NCBI GenBank assembly: GCA_024330215.1
Contig: JANDLU010000030.1
Location: 1 to 37,496 of the forward strand
Direction of reading: 5' to 3'
DNA from: Candidatus Gaiellasilicea maunaloa
GTDB lineage: Bacteria > Actinomycetota > Thermoleophilia > Gaiellales > Gaiellaceae
DNA: 37,496 nt
Shown here: in pieces, positions 14,254 through 23,111 of the stretch
Position numbering within the stretch: the stretch's first letter is position 1
Layout: every line of letters begins with the position of its first letter
Position numbers and translations under genes: made by a program
The notes under the pieces: model-generated
The model's input: only the letters and a program-made list of their open reading frames with translations
Told to the model about the DNA's origin: nothing
Database searches by the model: none

Positions 14254-15939
14254 ATGAGGCGAGTCGCGCACCGGGTCGGCTGGGCGGCGGCGGCGCTCGC
14301 CGTGGCGGCAATCTCCGTCGTCCTCGTCCGTGACGCGATCTACTGGGAGAAACCGCTCCCAGGCGTCGAGGTGCGCGCGCTCGACCTCGACCGTCCGATC
14401 GCGGTCACCGTCGAGGGGCGAACTGCCAGCGTCAGTGCGTCCGAGGTGCTGCTGGTGAACACGAAGGGCACCCAGGCGGCGCTGCGCGCGGCCGGCCACG
14501 GCTCGTTCCGCACACGTGTCCGCCACCTGGTCGACGCCAGCCCCCCGAGACTACTCGTCGACCCCATGCTTGCGGCGCGTCCCGGCGCTGCCAAGGCCCT
14601 CGCCGAGCGCCTGTCTGCGGCGCTCCCGAGGCCCCGCCGAGCCCAGGTCGTCTCGCGCCGCGGGGAGTTCAGGGTGATCCCGTCGCTGCCCGGCGCCGCG
14701 ATCGAGCCGGGGCCACTGCTCGCATCGCTGACGAAGGCCGCCCTCACAGGCTCGCGATCGTTCACGCCGGCGCTGACGCACGTCGAGCCCGAGCTGACGA
14801 CGAGCGCCGCAGAAGCGGCGGTTGCCGAGGCGAAGGAGCTCGTTGGCGAGCCGATCGCGCTCTCCTTCAAGGGCGGCGATGTCGGCTCCCTCGCACCGCA
14901 GCGCCTGGCGAGGCTCGTCCGCCTCCGCCCGGACGGCGATCGGTTCCACGTCACCTTCGCCGCCGACCGGATCGCCAAGGCGGTCGAGCCGTACCTGTCG
15001 AGGTGGCGGGCGCGCGCCGTCAACGCACGCTTCGTCGTGGAGGGAAGCCGGGTACGAATCCGCCCGTCGAAGCCGGGGCTGGCGCCCGACGGTCGCTGGA
15101 TCTCCGACTCGATCTCCCTCGCCGCAGTGTCGCCGATCCGGCGTGCGTCCCTGCGTCTGAAGCAGACCCGCGCCGACCTGACGACCCGCGAGGCCGACAA
15201 GCTGGGGATCCGGCAGCAAATCTCGAGCTTCACGACGGAGATGGGCCCCTCGTCGGCGAACCGGATCCACAACATCCACCTGATGGCGGAATACATCGAC
15301 GGCACCCTGATCAAGCCGGGCGAGACGTTCTCCTTCAACGGCTCCGTCGGTCCGCGCACCGCCGAGCGCGGCTTCCTCGAGGGCCAGATGATCATCGGCT
15401 CGCTGCTCGTGCCCTCGATCGGCGGCGGCGTCTGCCAGACCGCGACGACGCTCTTCAACAACGCGTTCGAGCTCGGCCTCCCGATCCTCGCGCGGCAGAA
15501 CCACAGCTTCTACATCTCCCACTATCCGATGGGACGCGACGCGGCCGTTTCCTGGGGCGGGCCTGACTTCTCCTTTCGCAACGACCTGAAGACGGGGATC
15601 CTGATCGGCACGAGCTACACGAATGACACGCTCACGTTCAGCTTCTACGGCACCGACCCGAAGCGGCGGATCGTCGCCGCGACCGGCCCGCAGGTGAACT
15701 GGCGCACGCCGGAGACGACCTACGCGCTCGACCCGTACGCGCCCAACGGCTCGGTGCGGACGGTCAGCGGCTCGAACCAGTCCGGCTTCGACGTCACCGT
15801 CAGCCGGAAGATCTACGAGCGCGGCAAGCTGCTCCGCAACGACTCGTTCACGAGCGCGTACATCGCCGTCGGGCCGACCCAGATCTACGGCCCCGGCAGC
15901 TCGATCCCAGGCCCGTACTTCGTCCTGCCGCGGATCTAG
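14254..15939 (+). CDS. VanW family protein with N-terminal anchor
   Basis: A 561-aa membrane-anchored protein (TM near 9-27). Residues of about 35-270 resemble the paired peptidoglycan-binding (PG_binding_4-like) repeats found before VanW domains. The VanW domain follows: FTTEMGPSSANRIHNIHLMAEYIDGTLIKPGETFSFNGSVGPRT, then GGGVCQTATTLFNNAFELGLPILARQNHSFYISHYPMGRDAAV. VanW is named from vancomycin-resistance clusters, but such proteins are common in actinobacteria without resistance; no vanHAX genes lie here. Probable role in peptidoglycan metabolism outside the membrane. Confidence 0.88.
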   Translation: MRRVAHRVGWAAAALAVAAISVVLVRDAIYWEKPLPGVEVRALDLDRPIAVTVEGRTASVSASEVLLVNTKGTQAALRAAGHGSFRTRVRHLVDASPPRLLVDPMLAARPGAAKALAERLSAALPRPRRAQVVSRRGEFRVIPSLPGAAIEPGPLLASLTKAALTGSRSFTPALTHVEPELTTSAAEAAVAEAKELVGEPIALSFKGGDVGSLAPQRLARLVRLRPDGDRFHVTFAADRIAKAVEPYLSRWRARAVNARFVVEGSRVRIRPSKPGLAPDGRWISDSISLAAVSPIRRASLRLKQTRADLTTREADKLGIRQQISSFTTEMGPSSANRIHNIHLMAEYIDGTLIKPGETFSFNGSVGPRTAERGFLEGQMIIGSLLVPSIGGGVCQTATTLFNNAFELGLPILARQNHSFYISHYPMGRDAAVSWGGPDFSFRNDLKTGILIGTSYTNDTLTFSFYGTDPKRRIVAATGPQVNWRTPETTYALDPYAPNGSVRTVSGSNQSGFDVTVSRKIYERGKLLRNDSFTSAYIAVGPTQIYGPGSSIPGPYFVLPRI

Positions 15940-16146
15940 TCGGCGTCTCGCTCGCGGCTCTCGAGCTGGGCTGGATCCCGAAGGGCGGGCTGGCTCAGCC
16001 TTGCCCTCGGCGTTCTCTCACTCGCCACGATCGCCTTCATCGGGTTCTTCGGCTGGACGATCTGGCTGATCGCGGCTGGGGGCTTCCTTCTGCTCAAAGG
16101 CGAGCGAGCTCTCCCGGCCGCAGAAACGCCACGCACCGCCGCCTAG
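15940..16146 (+). other. Open frame for a small membrane peptide, no start codon
   Basis: In the same frame as the VanW-like gene and directly after its stop runs an open frame to TAG at 16144-16146. It encodes WLSLALGVLSLATIAFIGFF and then GWTIWLIAAGGFLLLKGERA, two convincing membrane segments. No ATG, GTG or TTG precedes them. It may be the rest of a small membrane protein that has lost its start. Confidence 0.35.
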
Positions 16147-16182
16147 CGAGCCGATGGCGAGACGGCTGGTGCCTATCCTCGC

Positions 16183-16902
16183 CTACTGCGCGTCTCCTTT
16201 TTCGGGCTCGTGCGGCGAGGCGTCAGCGGTTGAGGCGGAGCTCGTCGAGCGCTCGTCGTAGCCCTCGACGACGAGCCGCACCGCCTCCGCCGGATCGTCC
16301 GTGACGTGGAGCAGCTCGATGTCCTCAAGCGAGATCATCCCGTCGGCGAGCGCCTCGCACTTCACCCAAACCAGCAGCTCGTCCCAGTAATCGGAGCCGA
16401 CGAGGACGACAGGGAAGTCGAGCACCTTGCCGGTCTGGATCAGCGTCAGCGACTCGAACAGCTCGTCCAGGGTGCCGAAGCCCCCGGGAAAGATCACGAA
16501 CCCCTCCGCCGCCTTCACGAACATCGTCTTGCGGGCATAGAAGTGCTTGAACGTCATCTCGATGTCGCAGTAGGGATTGACTCCCTGCTCGTGCGGAAGC
16601 GTGATGTTGAAGCCGACGGAGAGGCCGCCGCCCTCCTTGCAGCCGCGGTTCGCCGCCTCCATCACGCCCGGCCCGCCTCCCGTGACGACGGCGAAGCCCG
16701 CCTCAGCGAAAAGGCGCCCGGTGGCGCGCGCCCCGTCGTAGGGCGCGGTTCCCTCAGGCGTGCGCGCCGAGCCGAAGATCGAGACGGCCGGCCGATCGAT
16801 CTCGAGCACCTTCTGGAAGCCGCCGAGGAACTCGGACGCGATCACGGAGACGTCACTCGCGAGGTCCGCGTGCGTGCGCTCGAGCACCCGCCGGTCGTCC
16901 AT
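16183..16902 (-). CDS. LOG family / TIGR00730 Rossmann-fold protein
   Basis: A 239-aa protein with the LOG signature PGGFGTLDELFE and an upstream GSARTPEGTAPY and VVTGGGPGVMEAANRG nucleotide-binding region. Members include cytokinin-riboside-5'-monophosphate phosphoribohydrolases (release of free base from the nucleoside monophosphate); the bacterial substrate is often not cytokinin. The N-terminal 45 residues before the fold are helical and common in actinobacterial members. ATG at 16902 is chosen; a TTG at 16935, with TCTAAT 9 bases before it, is a real alternative adding 11 residues. Confidence 0.88.
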   Translation of the reverse strand: MDDRRVLERTHADLASDVSVIASEFLGGFQKVLEIDRPAVSIFGSARTPEGTAPYDGARATGRLFAEAGFAVVTGGGPGVMEAANRGCKEGGGLSVGFNITLPHEQGVNPYCDIEMTFKHFYARKTMFVKAAEGFVIFPGGFGTLDELFESLTLIQTGKVLDFPVVLVGSDYWDELLVWVKCEALADGMISLEDIELLHVTDDPAEAVRLVVEGYDERSTSSASTADASPHEPEKGDAQ

Positions 16903-16996
16903 CAGAGCGGGACTCGAAGGCTTTGAGATGAACAATGAGCGCGCATTAGAGAAGATGCTCTTGGGCCGCGGGCGGCCCCTTCAGGGGTCTTCGCGC

Positions 16997-17026
16997 GATC
17001 GCCATCCGCTCCTGCGGATGGCGATC
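16997..17026 (-). terminator. Terminator hairpin downstream of the M50 protease gene
   Basis: A perfect 13-bp stem (GATCGCCATCCGC with its complement) around a 4-base loop, 13 bases past the M50 stop. A second short hairpin (GGGCCGC/GCGGCCC) lies near 16963-16978. Neither has a U tract. Confidence 0.6.
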
Positions 17027-17038
17027 TTGCGCCGGAAA

Positions 17039-17878
17039 CTAGATCTCGCGCTCGACGAAGCTGGCGCTCATCCCGAGCGTCAGGAGCGCCGCGAGCACGA
17101 TGTACGAGACGCCGGTGATCAGGCGACGCCGAGGGCTGACCCGGTAGTACGTCTCCGACTCGGGATGGTTCCGCGCCTTCCAGCGCCGCCAGGACTCGAG
17201 GCCGCCCAGGACGAGGATCAGGATCAGGATCGGATTCGGGGCGACGAAGGCGAGCACGACGAGGGCGGCGAGGCCCACGAGCCAGAGCGCCGGATGGATG
17301 GCCGTGACGATTCGGCCACCGTCGAGCGGGCTGATCGGTGCGAGGTTGAACAGGTTGAGGAAGAAGCCGGTGAAGCCGAGCGCGACGAGCAGCTCCGAGT
17401 CTGTCGACTCGCCGACGAGCCAGACGGCGGCCGCGCCGAGGCCGCCGAGGATCGGCCCAGCGATCGCGACCTTCGCCTCCGCCCAGGCGTCGTCGGGAAG
17501 CTGCTTCAGCGTGATCAGCGCCCCGAGGAAGGGGATGAAGAGCGGTGCCGAGACCGGCAGGCCCTGCCGCTTCGCCTCGAAGACGTGCCCCAGCTCGTGC
17601 ACGAAGAGCAGTACCACGAATCCGACCGCGAACTGCCACCCCCAGAGCAGGGCATACGCCCCGATCGAGACCAGCATCGAGCCGGCGACGGTGAAGAGCT
17701 TGAACTTGAAGAGCGCGACGAAGAGGAACTTCAGCTTCCAGAAGAGGAAGCCGACGGCGGCGATCGGCGCCCAGAGCTTGCGCAGGATGTCGCGCGCGGT
17801 CAGCGGCTGCTTGATCGGCGAGTAGCCGATGCGCGGCTCCTCCGCCTCGCGCGGCGTGTACGGATCGTATTGGCTCAC
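17039..17878 (-). CDS. Site-2-protease-like M50 zinc metalloprotease
   Basis: A 279-aa integral membrane protein. The catalytic HELGH lies in LFVHELGHVFEAKRQGLP (near 93-97); the second metal ligand is the Asp in LFNLAPISPLDGGRI, as in the S2P family NPDG/LDGG motif. Several hydrophobic segments surround both. Site-2 proteases cut membrane-bound regulators such as anti-sigma factors; no candidate substrate is adjacent. The GTG start follows TACTCT by 6 bases, and the gene lies 30 bases after moaDE on the same strand. Confidence 0.9.
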   Translation of the reverse strand: MSQYDPYTPREAEEPRIGYSPIKQPLTARDILRKLWAPIAAVGFLFWKLKFLFVALFKFKLFTVAGSMLVSIGAYALLWGWQFAVGFVVLLFVHELGHVFEAKRQGLPVSAPLFIPFLGALITLKQLPDDAWAEAKVAIAGPILGGLGAAAVWLVGESTDSELLVALGFTGFFLNLFNLAPISPLDGGRIVTAIHPALWLVGLAALVVLAFVAPNPILILILVLGGLESWRRWKARNHPESETYYRVSPRRRLITGVSYIVLAALLTLGMSASFVEREI

Positions 17879-17884
17879 CGACTC

Positions 17885-17890
17885 AGAGTA
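17885..17890 (-). promoter_or_regulatory. -10 box TACTCT of the M50 gene
   Basis: TACTCT on the minus strand, 6 bases before the GTG start. Confidence 0.5.
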
Positions 17891-17908
17891 CTCGTCGTTC
17901 GACCTCTG

Positions 17909-18547
17909 TCACGACCCCTGGCCGATCCACTCCTCGCCGCCCTCGTAGAGCTCCTTCTTCCAGAGCGGCACCGTCTGCTTGAGCGTGTCGATCGCGTCCT
18001 CGCAGGCGGCGAGCGCGTCGGTCCGGTGCGGCGCCGAGACGGCGATCACGACGCTTGGCTCTCCGATCTCGACCGGGCCGGTGCGGTGGTGGATCGCCAC
18101 CTCGCAGAGCTCGTAGCGGGACTTCAGTTCTGCTGCGAGCTCGGCCATCGCCTGCTCGGCCATCCCCTCGTAGGCCTCGTACTCGAGCCGGATCACGCTG
18201 CGACCGCGAGAGCGATCGCGCACCGTGCCCGTGAAGGTGGCGATTGCGCCGGCGCCGTCGCGGGCGACCTCGCGCACGACGGCGTCGAGCGACAGCGCCT
18301 CGGTCGAGAGCCGGAAGTCGCCACCGGAGACCGGCGGGATCAGAGCGACCTCGTCCCCGTCCGCGAGGCTCGCGTCGGCCGCGGCGTAGGTCTTGTTGAC
18401 GGCGTACAGAAGGCCCGGCGGCTCGGCGCCGAGCTCGAGCGCGACCCACACGTCCGCAACCGTCGCGCCATCCGCCAGCTCGAGCTCGCGTCGGCCCGTA
18501 CCCGCGCGCTCGCGAAGGCCGGCGAAGAGGCGGGCGGAAACCTTCAC
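17909..18547 (-). CDS. MoaD-MoaE fusion, molybdopterin synthase
   Basis: A 212-aa protein containing both subunits of molybdopterin synthase. Residues 1-76 are MoaD, a ubiquitin-like sulphur carrier ending in PPVSGG; residues 77-212 are MoaE (VVREVARDGAGAIATFTGTVRDRSRGR, LEYEAYEGMAEQAM, AIHHRTGPVEIGEPSVVIAVSAPHR, LWKKELYEGGEEWIG). MoaD needs its Gly-Gly as a free C-terminus to carry sulphur, so the chain must be cut after G76 or act differently; the fused MoaX of Mycobacterium tuberculosis is a known parallel. The pathway makes molybdenum cofactor. GTG start, TACGCT 6 bases upstream. Confidence 0.92.
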   Translation of the reverse strand: MKVSARLFAGLRERAGTGRRELELADGATVADVWVALELGAEPPGLLYAVNKTYAAADASLADGDEVALIPPVSGGDFRLSTEALSLDAVVREVARDGAGAIATFTGTVRDRSRGRSVIRLEYEAYEGMAEQAMAELAAELKSRYELCEVAIHHRTGPVEIGEPSVVIAVSAPHRTDALAACEDAIDTLKQTVPLWKKELYEGGEEWIGQGS

Positions 18548-18553
18548 CGGCCG

Positions 18554-18559
18554 AGCGTA
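18554..18559 (-). promoter_or_regulatory. -10 box TACGCT of moaDE
   Basis: TACGCT on the minus strand, 6 bases before the GTG start; divergent from the GntR gene. Confidence 0.5.
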
Positions 18560-18611
18560 TCGCGGCCGCGTGGTTGCTCCGGCGAGGCTGACATGTTAGG
18601 AACGCGCCGAG

Positions 18612-19268
18612 ATGGCGACGACGCTGAGCCGGGCGAGCCTGAACGAGCAGGTCTACGAGAACCTGAAGCGACAGCTCGTCCGCCGCGAGCTCGGGCCGGG
18701 CGAGAAGGTGAGCCTGCACGAGCTCGCCGCCGACCTCGGCGTCTCCCGGAGCCCCGTCCATCACGCGCTGACGCGGCTCGTCTCGGAAGGCCTGCTCTCG
18801 GTCAAGGCCCGGCGCGGTTACTACGTGAACCCGTTGACGGCGGCCGCGCTCGTCGAGGGATACGACGTCCGCCGGGCGCTCGAGCTGCACGCGGCCGAGG
18901 CTGCCGTCGGCAAGGTCGCGCCGCCCGGTCTCGAGCGCTTCCGCGAGCTGCTCCGGTCGACCGCCGACGCCGTCTCGCACGAGGAGTGGGACACCGCGAA
19001 CGCGGCCTTCCACGAGCACCAGGTCGACCTCGCCGGGAACGCGCTCCTCTCGCGCTTCTATCGCGAGCTCTCGATCAACCTGATGATGCAGGTGATCCGC
19101 GGCGGCCGGCTCGAGGCGGGCTCGTACCTCGCGACCGAGCACGGCGCGATCGTGGACGCCTTCGAGGCTCGCGACCTCGCAGCGGCACAGGCCGCGATCC
19201 GCGCCCACATCGCCACCGGCCGCCGGATCGCGCTCGAAGCGCTGGAGCACGCCGGCGGCGTTCTCTAG
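18612..19268 (+). CDS. GntR family regulator, FCD type
   Basis: A 218-aa transcription factor. The winged helix-turn-helix (about 8-75) reads LNEQVYENLKRQLVRRELGPGEKVSLHELAADLGVSRSPVHHALTRLVSEGLL. The C-terminal all-helical FCD domain follows, with VRRALELHAAE, FHEHQVDLAGN and TEHGAIVDAFEARDL; the Asp/His positions that bind metal in FCD domains are plausible (D, H, H). FadR/VanR-type members respond to organic acids. It is divergent from moaDE, but local control of moaDE is only a possibility. Its end overlaps the VapC gene by 4 bases in convergent orientation. Confidence 0.9.
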   Translation: MATTLSRASLNEQVYENLKRQLVRRELGPGEKVSLHELAADLGVSRSPVHHALTRLVSEGLLSVKARRGYYVNPLTAAALVEGYDVRRALELHAAEAAVGKVAPPGLERFRELLRSTADAVSHEEWDTANAAFHEHQVDLAGNALLSRFYRELSINLMMQVIRGGRLEAGSYLATEHGAIVDAFEARDLAAAQAAIRAHIATGRRIALEALEHAGGVL

Positions 19269-19675
19269 ACCGCGACGACCTCGAGAACGCCCTCGAGCTG
19301 CAGGAAGTCCGCGGGATTGCGCGTGTAGAGCGGCAGCTCCTCAGCGACGGCAGTCGCCGCGATCAAGAGGTCGAGCGCCTTCCGGCCGCGCGCCTTGCTG
19401 CCGGAGGCAGCGCCGATCGCGTAGACCCTGCCGTACGCCCGCGCGACGGCGCCGTCCACTGGGAATGGGTCCCAACCGGCCTCGACTCGCTGGAGCGTGT
19501 CCTGGCGCCGTGCGCGCTCCACGCTGTCCGCGGTCGCGTGTGGGCCGGCCGCGAGCTCCGCAAGCGAGATCGCAGAAACGAGAAGCTCGTCGGGGAGGTC
19601 GGAAGGCGCGATTCGGAGGAGGTCGATGAGGACGGATGTGTCGACGAGCCCACGAGGGTGTCGAGGCTCAGGCAC
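19265..19675 (-). CDS. vapC: VapC-type PIN-domain toxin
   Basis: A 136-aa PIN-domain RNase. The acidic site is seen as D12 in [12 protein letters not shown], the Glu in [11 protein letters not shown] and the Asp of [25 protein letters not shown]. It starts inside the antitoxin gene with an 8-base overlap, the normal arrangement for VapBC. The toxin is expected to cleave RNA when the antitoxin is degraded. Confidence 0.9.
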   Translation of the reverse strand: MPEPRHPRGLVDTSVLIDLLRIAPSDLPDELLVSAISLAELAAGPHATADSVERARRQDTLQRVEAGWDPFPVDGAVARAYGRVYAIGAASGSKARGRKALDLLIAATAVAEELPLYTRNPADFLQLEGVLEVVAV

Positions 19676-19925
19676 GCGGCGTGGGATCCTGGTCGAGGAA
19701 GGTGTCGATGTCGGCGCGGAACCGCTCGTAGTCGATCCGCGGCGCGCCCTTGAACATCGCCACAGCCTCCTCCGCGCGAACGAACCGGCGACGTCTTCGC
19801 ACCGGCGTCAACTCGCCGACCGGGACGCCGTTCCGCGTGACGACGAAGCTCTCGCCCGCATCGAGCGCCCGCATGATCGCGCCGCTCTGGTTCCGCAGCT
19901 CCCGTTGGGTGATCGACCTCGCCAT
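19668..19925 (-). CDS. vapB: VapB antitoxin, PhD/YefM type
   Basis: An 85-aa antitoxin: [42 protein letters not shown] is the PhD/YefM fold, followed by a toxin-binding tail ([29 protein letters not shown]). The start ATG is preceded by TACGGT and then GCGAGG, so either a leaderless start or GAGG can act. Probably autoregulates the operon. It is divergent from the mutase gene over 51 bases. Confidence 0.9.
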   Translation of the reverse strand: MARSITQRELRNQSGAIMRALDAGESFVVTRNGVPVGELTPVRRRRRFVRAEEAVAMFKGAPRIDYERFRADIDTFLDQDPTPRA

Positions 19926-19931
19926 CCTCGC

Positions 19932-19937
19932 ACCGTA
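19932..19937 (-). promoter_or_regulatory. -10 box TACGGT of vapBC
   Basis: TACGGT on the minus strand, 6 bases before the vapB ATG. Confidence 0.45.
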
Positions 19938-19964
19938 GCACCGGTGCGACGCGACGGAAAGTCG

Positions 19965-19970
19965 TACGAT
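19965..19970 (+). promoter_or_regulatory. -10 box TACGAT of the mutase gene
   Basis: TACGAT ends 6 bases before the GTG at 19977; CAGG between them is a weak alternative Shine-Dalgarno. Confidence 0.5.
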
Positions 19971-19976
19971 CAGGCC

Positions 19977-21533
19977 GTGGCCCGCGCGGAGGATTCTCGC
20001 GAGACCGAGTCCGGGATCGAGATCGCGCCCGTCTACGGCGAGGGTGAGCAGCCCGGCGAGTTCCCCTACACGCGCGGCCCCTATCCGGACATGTACCGCG
20101 GCCGGCCGTGGACGATCCGGCAGTACGCGGGCTTCGCGTCGGCAGAGGAGACGAACGAGCGCTTCCGCTACCTGCTCGAGCGCGGTCAGACCGGGCTCTC
20201 GGTCGCATTCGACCTGCCGACGCAGCTCGGCTACGACTCGGACGACCCGCACGCCGTCGGCGAGGTCGGCCGCACGGGCGTCGCAATCGACTCGCTCGAG
20301 GACATGCGGATCCTCTTCGACGCGATTCCGCTCGGCGAGGTCTCGACCTCGATGACGATCAACGCCCCCGCCGCGCTCCTCCTTCTCCTCTACGAGTTGG
20401 TCGCGGAGGAGCAGGGCGTTCCTGGAACCGCACTCCGCGGGACGGTGCAGAACGACATCCTCAAGGAGTACATCGCCCGCGGGAACTACATCTTTCCCCC
20501 GCGGCCGTCGATGCGGCTGACGACGGATCTCTTCGGCTACTGCGCCGACCGGATCCCGAGCTGGAACACGATCTCGATCTCCGGCTATCACATCCGCGAG
20601 GCCGGCTCGACCGCGGTTCAGGAGCTCGCCTTCACGCTCGCGAACGGGATCGCCTACTGCGCCGCCGCGGTCGAGGCGGGCCTCTCCCCGGATGAGTTCG
20701 GTGCTCGGCTCTCCTTCTTCTTCAATGCGCACAACCATTTCTTCCAGGAGGTGGCGAAGTTCCGCGCGGCGCGGCGGCTCTGGGCGACGCTGATGCGGGA
20801 CCGCTTCGGCGCCACGAACCCGAAGGCGCTCGCGCTCCGCTTCCACGCCCAGACCGGCGGCTCGACGCTGACCGCGCAGCAGCCCGAGAACAACATCGTG
20901 CGGGTCGCGATCCAGGCTCTCTCGGCGGTCTGCGGCGGCGCTCAGAGCCTGCACACGAACGGCTTCGACGAGGCGCTTGCGCTCCCGACCGAGCATTCGG
21001 CTCGAATTGCGCTGCGCACGCAGCAGGTGCTCGCGAACGAGGGTGGCGCGACCGACACCGCCGACCCGCTCGGCGGTGCCTTCTTCATCGAGTCGCTGAC
21101 GGACGAGCTCGAGGAGCGCGCACGTGAGCTGATCGGCCACATCGACGAGCTCGGCGGCGCGGTCGCCGCGATCGAGCAGGGCTTCGTCCAGGACGAGATC
21201 GAAGAGGCCGCCTACCGCTGGAACGCCGATGTCGAGTCCGGCGAGCGGGTGATCGTGGGGGTCAACCGCTTCGTCGAAGCCGCCAGCGAGAAAGTCGAGC
21301 TGCACCGGCTCGACCCCGAGGCCGAGCGACGCCAGATCGAGCGGACGCAGCGCGCGCGGGCCGAACGAGACGGCGCCGCCGCCGAAGCCGCGCTCCGTGA
21401 GGTCGGCCGCGTCGCGGCCGGCACCGAGAACCTGCTGCCGCCGCTGCACGATGCGCTGCGCGCGCACTGCACGATCGGCGAGATCTGCAACGTCCTGCGC
21501 GCCGAGTTCGGCACCTACGATGCCCAACGATGA
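19977..21533 (+). CDS. Acyl-CoA mutase large subunit (methylmalonyl-CoA mutase family)
   Basis: A 518-aa TIM-barrel catalytic subunit of a B12-dependent acyl-CoA mutase. Family blocks: [78 protein letters not shown] and [24 protein letters not shown]. There is no C-terminal cobalamin domain (DxHxxG), so a separate B12-binding small subunit must be encoded elsewhere. The substrate could be methylmalonyl-, isobutyryl- or another acyl-CoA; the sequence alone does not settle this. GTG start behind TACGAT. Its stop overlaps the next ATG. Confidence 0.92.
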   Translation: MARAEDSRETESGIEIAPVYGEGEQPGEFPYTRGPYPDMYRGRPWTIRQYAGFASAEETNERFRYLLERGQTGLSVAFDLPTQLGYDSDDPHAVGEVGRTGVAIDSLEDMRILFDAIPLGEVSTSMTINAPAALLLLLYELVAEEQGVPGTALRGTVQNDILKEYIARGNYIFPPRPSMRLTTDLFGYCADRIPSWNTISISGYHIREAGSTAVQELAFTLANGIAYCAAAVEAGLSPDEFGARLSFFFNAHNHFFQEVAKFRAARRLWATLMRDRFGATNPKALALRFHAQTGGSTLTAQQPENNIVRVAIQALSAVCGGAQSLHTNGFDEALALPTEHSARIALRTQQVLANEGGATDTADPLGGAFFIESLTDELEERARELIGHIDELGGAVAAIEQGFVQDEIEEAAYRWNADVESGERVIVGVNRFVEAASEKVELHRLDPEAERRQIERTQRARAERDGAAAEAALREVGRVAAGTENLLPPLHDALRAHCTIGEICNVLRAEFGTYDAQR

Positions 21534-21904
21534 TGAGGGCAGCGAAGCTCGTCCGGCAGCTCTATGAGGCATACCAGGCGCGGGACTGGGAGGCATCGGC
21601 GGCGCTGCTGCACGGCGAAGCGGTCGTGGAGATGCCGGCAACGGCCGAGCGGCTCGTCGGCCGCGAGAACGTGCTCGAATTCCAGCGCCGCTATCCGGAG
21701 CCGTGGGGCGACCTGTCCGTGCTGCGCATCATCGGCGAGGGCGACACGGCGGCCGCCGAGATCGAGATCGTCGCGCCTGAAGACACCTTCCGGATGGCCG
21801 CCATCTGGCGGAGCGCTGACGGACTCCTGCGAGACGGCGTCGAGTACTGGGTCACGGTCGGCGGCGACGAACCGCCGCCCACCCGCGAGCCCGCGCGCAG
21901 CTGA
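21530..21904 (+). CDS. NTF2-like / SnoaL-fold protein
   Basis: A 124-aa single-domain protein with the NTF2-like pattern: [50 protein letters not shown] and a terminal [10 protein letters not shown] strand. Members are enzymes or small-ligand binders; the function here is unknown. Its ATG overlaps the mutase TGA, and the glycosyltransferase starts 3 bases after its stop, so the three genes are one operon. Confidence 0.85.
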   Translation: MMRAAKLVRQLYEAYQARDWEASAALLHGEAVVEMPATAERLVGRENVLEFQRRYPEPWGDLSVLRIIGEGDTAAAEIEIVAPEDTFRMAAIWRSADGLLRDGVEYWVTVGGDEPPPTREPARS

Positions 21905-21906
21905 CG

Positions 21907-22905
21907 GTGCGGATCCTGCTCGTCTCGCAGATGTACCCGAGCGCGACCGAGCCCGACCTCGGCGTCTTCGTGCGTGACCTCGAGCGTGCGCTTGCATCCT
22001 TCGGGCACGAGCTCGAGCGCGCAGTGCTCGATACGCGCAGCGGCGGGCCGCTGCGCCATCTCCGCCTCGCTCTGGCGACCGCTCGCGCCGCGCGTCGCTT
22101 CCGCCCCGACGTCGTCTACGCGCACTTCCTCGTCCCGACCGGGCTCTGGGGTGCGCTGCTCGGGCGAGCTCCGCTCGTCGTCACCGCGCACGGGCAGGAT
22201 GTCGCGAACATCGGGCGGATCCCGGGTGTGGGAGCGGCGACGAGGCTCGTCGCCCGTCGCGCGCACGCCGTGATCGCGGTCTCCGACTATCTCCGGCGTC
22301 TGCTCGAGGAGCGCGTCCCCGAGGCCCGCGGCAAGACAGAGGTGATCGACTGCGGTGTCGACCTCGAGTGCTTCCCGCTGCTTCCGCGCCCGGCCGGCGA
22401 ACGGCCGGCCTTTCTCTGCGTCGGCACCTTGAGCGAGCGCAAGAACGTCGTCCGGCTCGCGCGTGCGTTCGAGCGGCTCGGCGAGGGGACGCTGACGTTC
22501 GTCGGAGCCGGGCCGCTGCGAGCTGCGCTCGAGGATCGGCCTGGGATCGTCGTCGTCGGGCCTGTCGGCCACGACCGCGTCGGCGACCATCTCGCGGCGT
22601 CGGACGTCGTCTGCCAGCCGTCGCTCGTCGAGCCGTTCGGACAGGCGCTCCTCGAGGCGCTTGCCTCGGGCCGCAACGTCGTCGCGACTCGCGTCGGTGG
22701 CCCGCCGGAGTTCGTTCCCGCAGCCGCCGGCGTCCTCGTCGACCCGGAGGACGACGACGCACTCGTCGAAGCCCTGCGGGCAGCGGCCGCGCTACCCGTT
22801 CCGAACCCCGCCGCACGTGCGGCGGCAGAGGCGCACGGGCTCTCTACGCAGGCTCGTCGGGTGGCGGCTCTGCTCGAGCGAGCCTCTCGAGATCGGCGAG
22901 CCTGA
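21907..22905 (+). CDS. Glycosyltransferase family 4
   Basis: A 332-aa GT-B glycosyltransferase from a GTG start. The N-terminal domain shows MRILLVSQMYPSATEPDLGVFV, DVVYAHFLVPTGLWGALLG and VVTAHGQDV; the C-terminal domain has FLCVGTLSERKNVVRLARAFE, VGAGPLRAALED and the nucleotide-sugar site PSLVEPFGQALLEALASGRNVVATRVGGPPEFV (EPFG...E). It should transfer a sugar from an activated donor to a lipid, glycan or small molecule; donor and acceptor are not evident. Its 3' end overlaps an antisense gene by 62 bases. Confidence 0.92.
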   Translation: MRILLVSQMYPSATEPDLGVFVRDLERALASFGHELERAVLDTRSGGPLRHLRLALATARAARRFRPDVVYAHFLVPTGLWGALLGRAPLVVTAHGQDVANIGRIPGVGAATRLVARRAHAVIAVSDYLRRLLEERVPEARGKTEVIDCGVDLECFPLLPRPAGERPAFLCVGTLSERKNVVRLARAFERLGEGTLTFVGAGPLRAALEDRPGIVVVGPVGHDRVGDHLAASDVVCQPSLVEPFGQALLEALASGRNVVATRVGGPPEFVPAAAGVLVDPEDDDALVEALRAAAALPVPNPAARAAAEAHGLSTQARRVAALLERASRDRRA

Positions 22906-23071
22906 CCTCGACCAGCGGCCGTACCGCGTCCTCGATTCCCGCCCCGCGGGCGACTTCGAGGGCCTGCGCGTAGCTCTCGCGGGCCTTCTCGGGGCCAACG
23001 CCCTGCTTGAGCCGGTTGTCGCCGGTCACGAGCAGCTTCTGGATCCGGGTTCGGGCGCCCGCGTCGGTCAC
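22844..23071 (-). CDS. Small helical protein, TPR-like
   Basis: A 75-aa protein from a GTG start: TRIQKLLVTGDNRLKQGVGPEKARESYAQALEVARGAGIEDAVRPLVEVRLADLERL. Alternating helices with a TPR-like A/Y/A spacing (ARESYAQALEVA) suggest one or two repeats used for protein contacts. Its 3' end runs 62 bases into the convergent glycosyltransferase gene. TACGCT ends 6 bases before the start. Regular, low-proline composition and the promoter geometry support a real gene; function unknown. Confidence 0.68.
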   Translation of the reverse strand: MTDAGARTRIQKLLVTGDNRLKQGVGPEKARESYAQALEVARGAGIEDAVRPLVEVRLADLERLARAEPPPDEPA

Positions 23072-23077
23072 GACCGT

Positions 23078-23083
23078 AGCGTA
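23078..23083 (-). promoter_or_regulatory. -10 box TACGCT of the TPR-like gene
   Basis: TACGCT on the minus strand, 6 bases before the GTG. Confidence 0.45.
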
Positions 23084-23111
23084 GCGACCCGAGATCGCGT
23101 TGAATCATGAG

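Noticed and set aside
16760-19753. 997-aa plus-strand open frame
   Set aside because: It crosses the M50, moaDE and vapC genes antisense and even the GntR gene in another frame; composition is typical of a shadow.
19668-21641. 657-aa minus-strand frame whose end is the VapB antitoxin
   Set aside because: Only the last 85 codons are real; the rest is antisense to the mutase gene.
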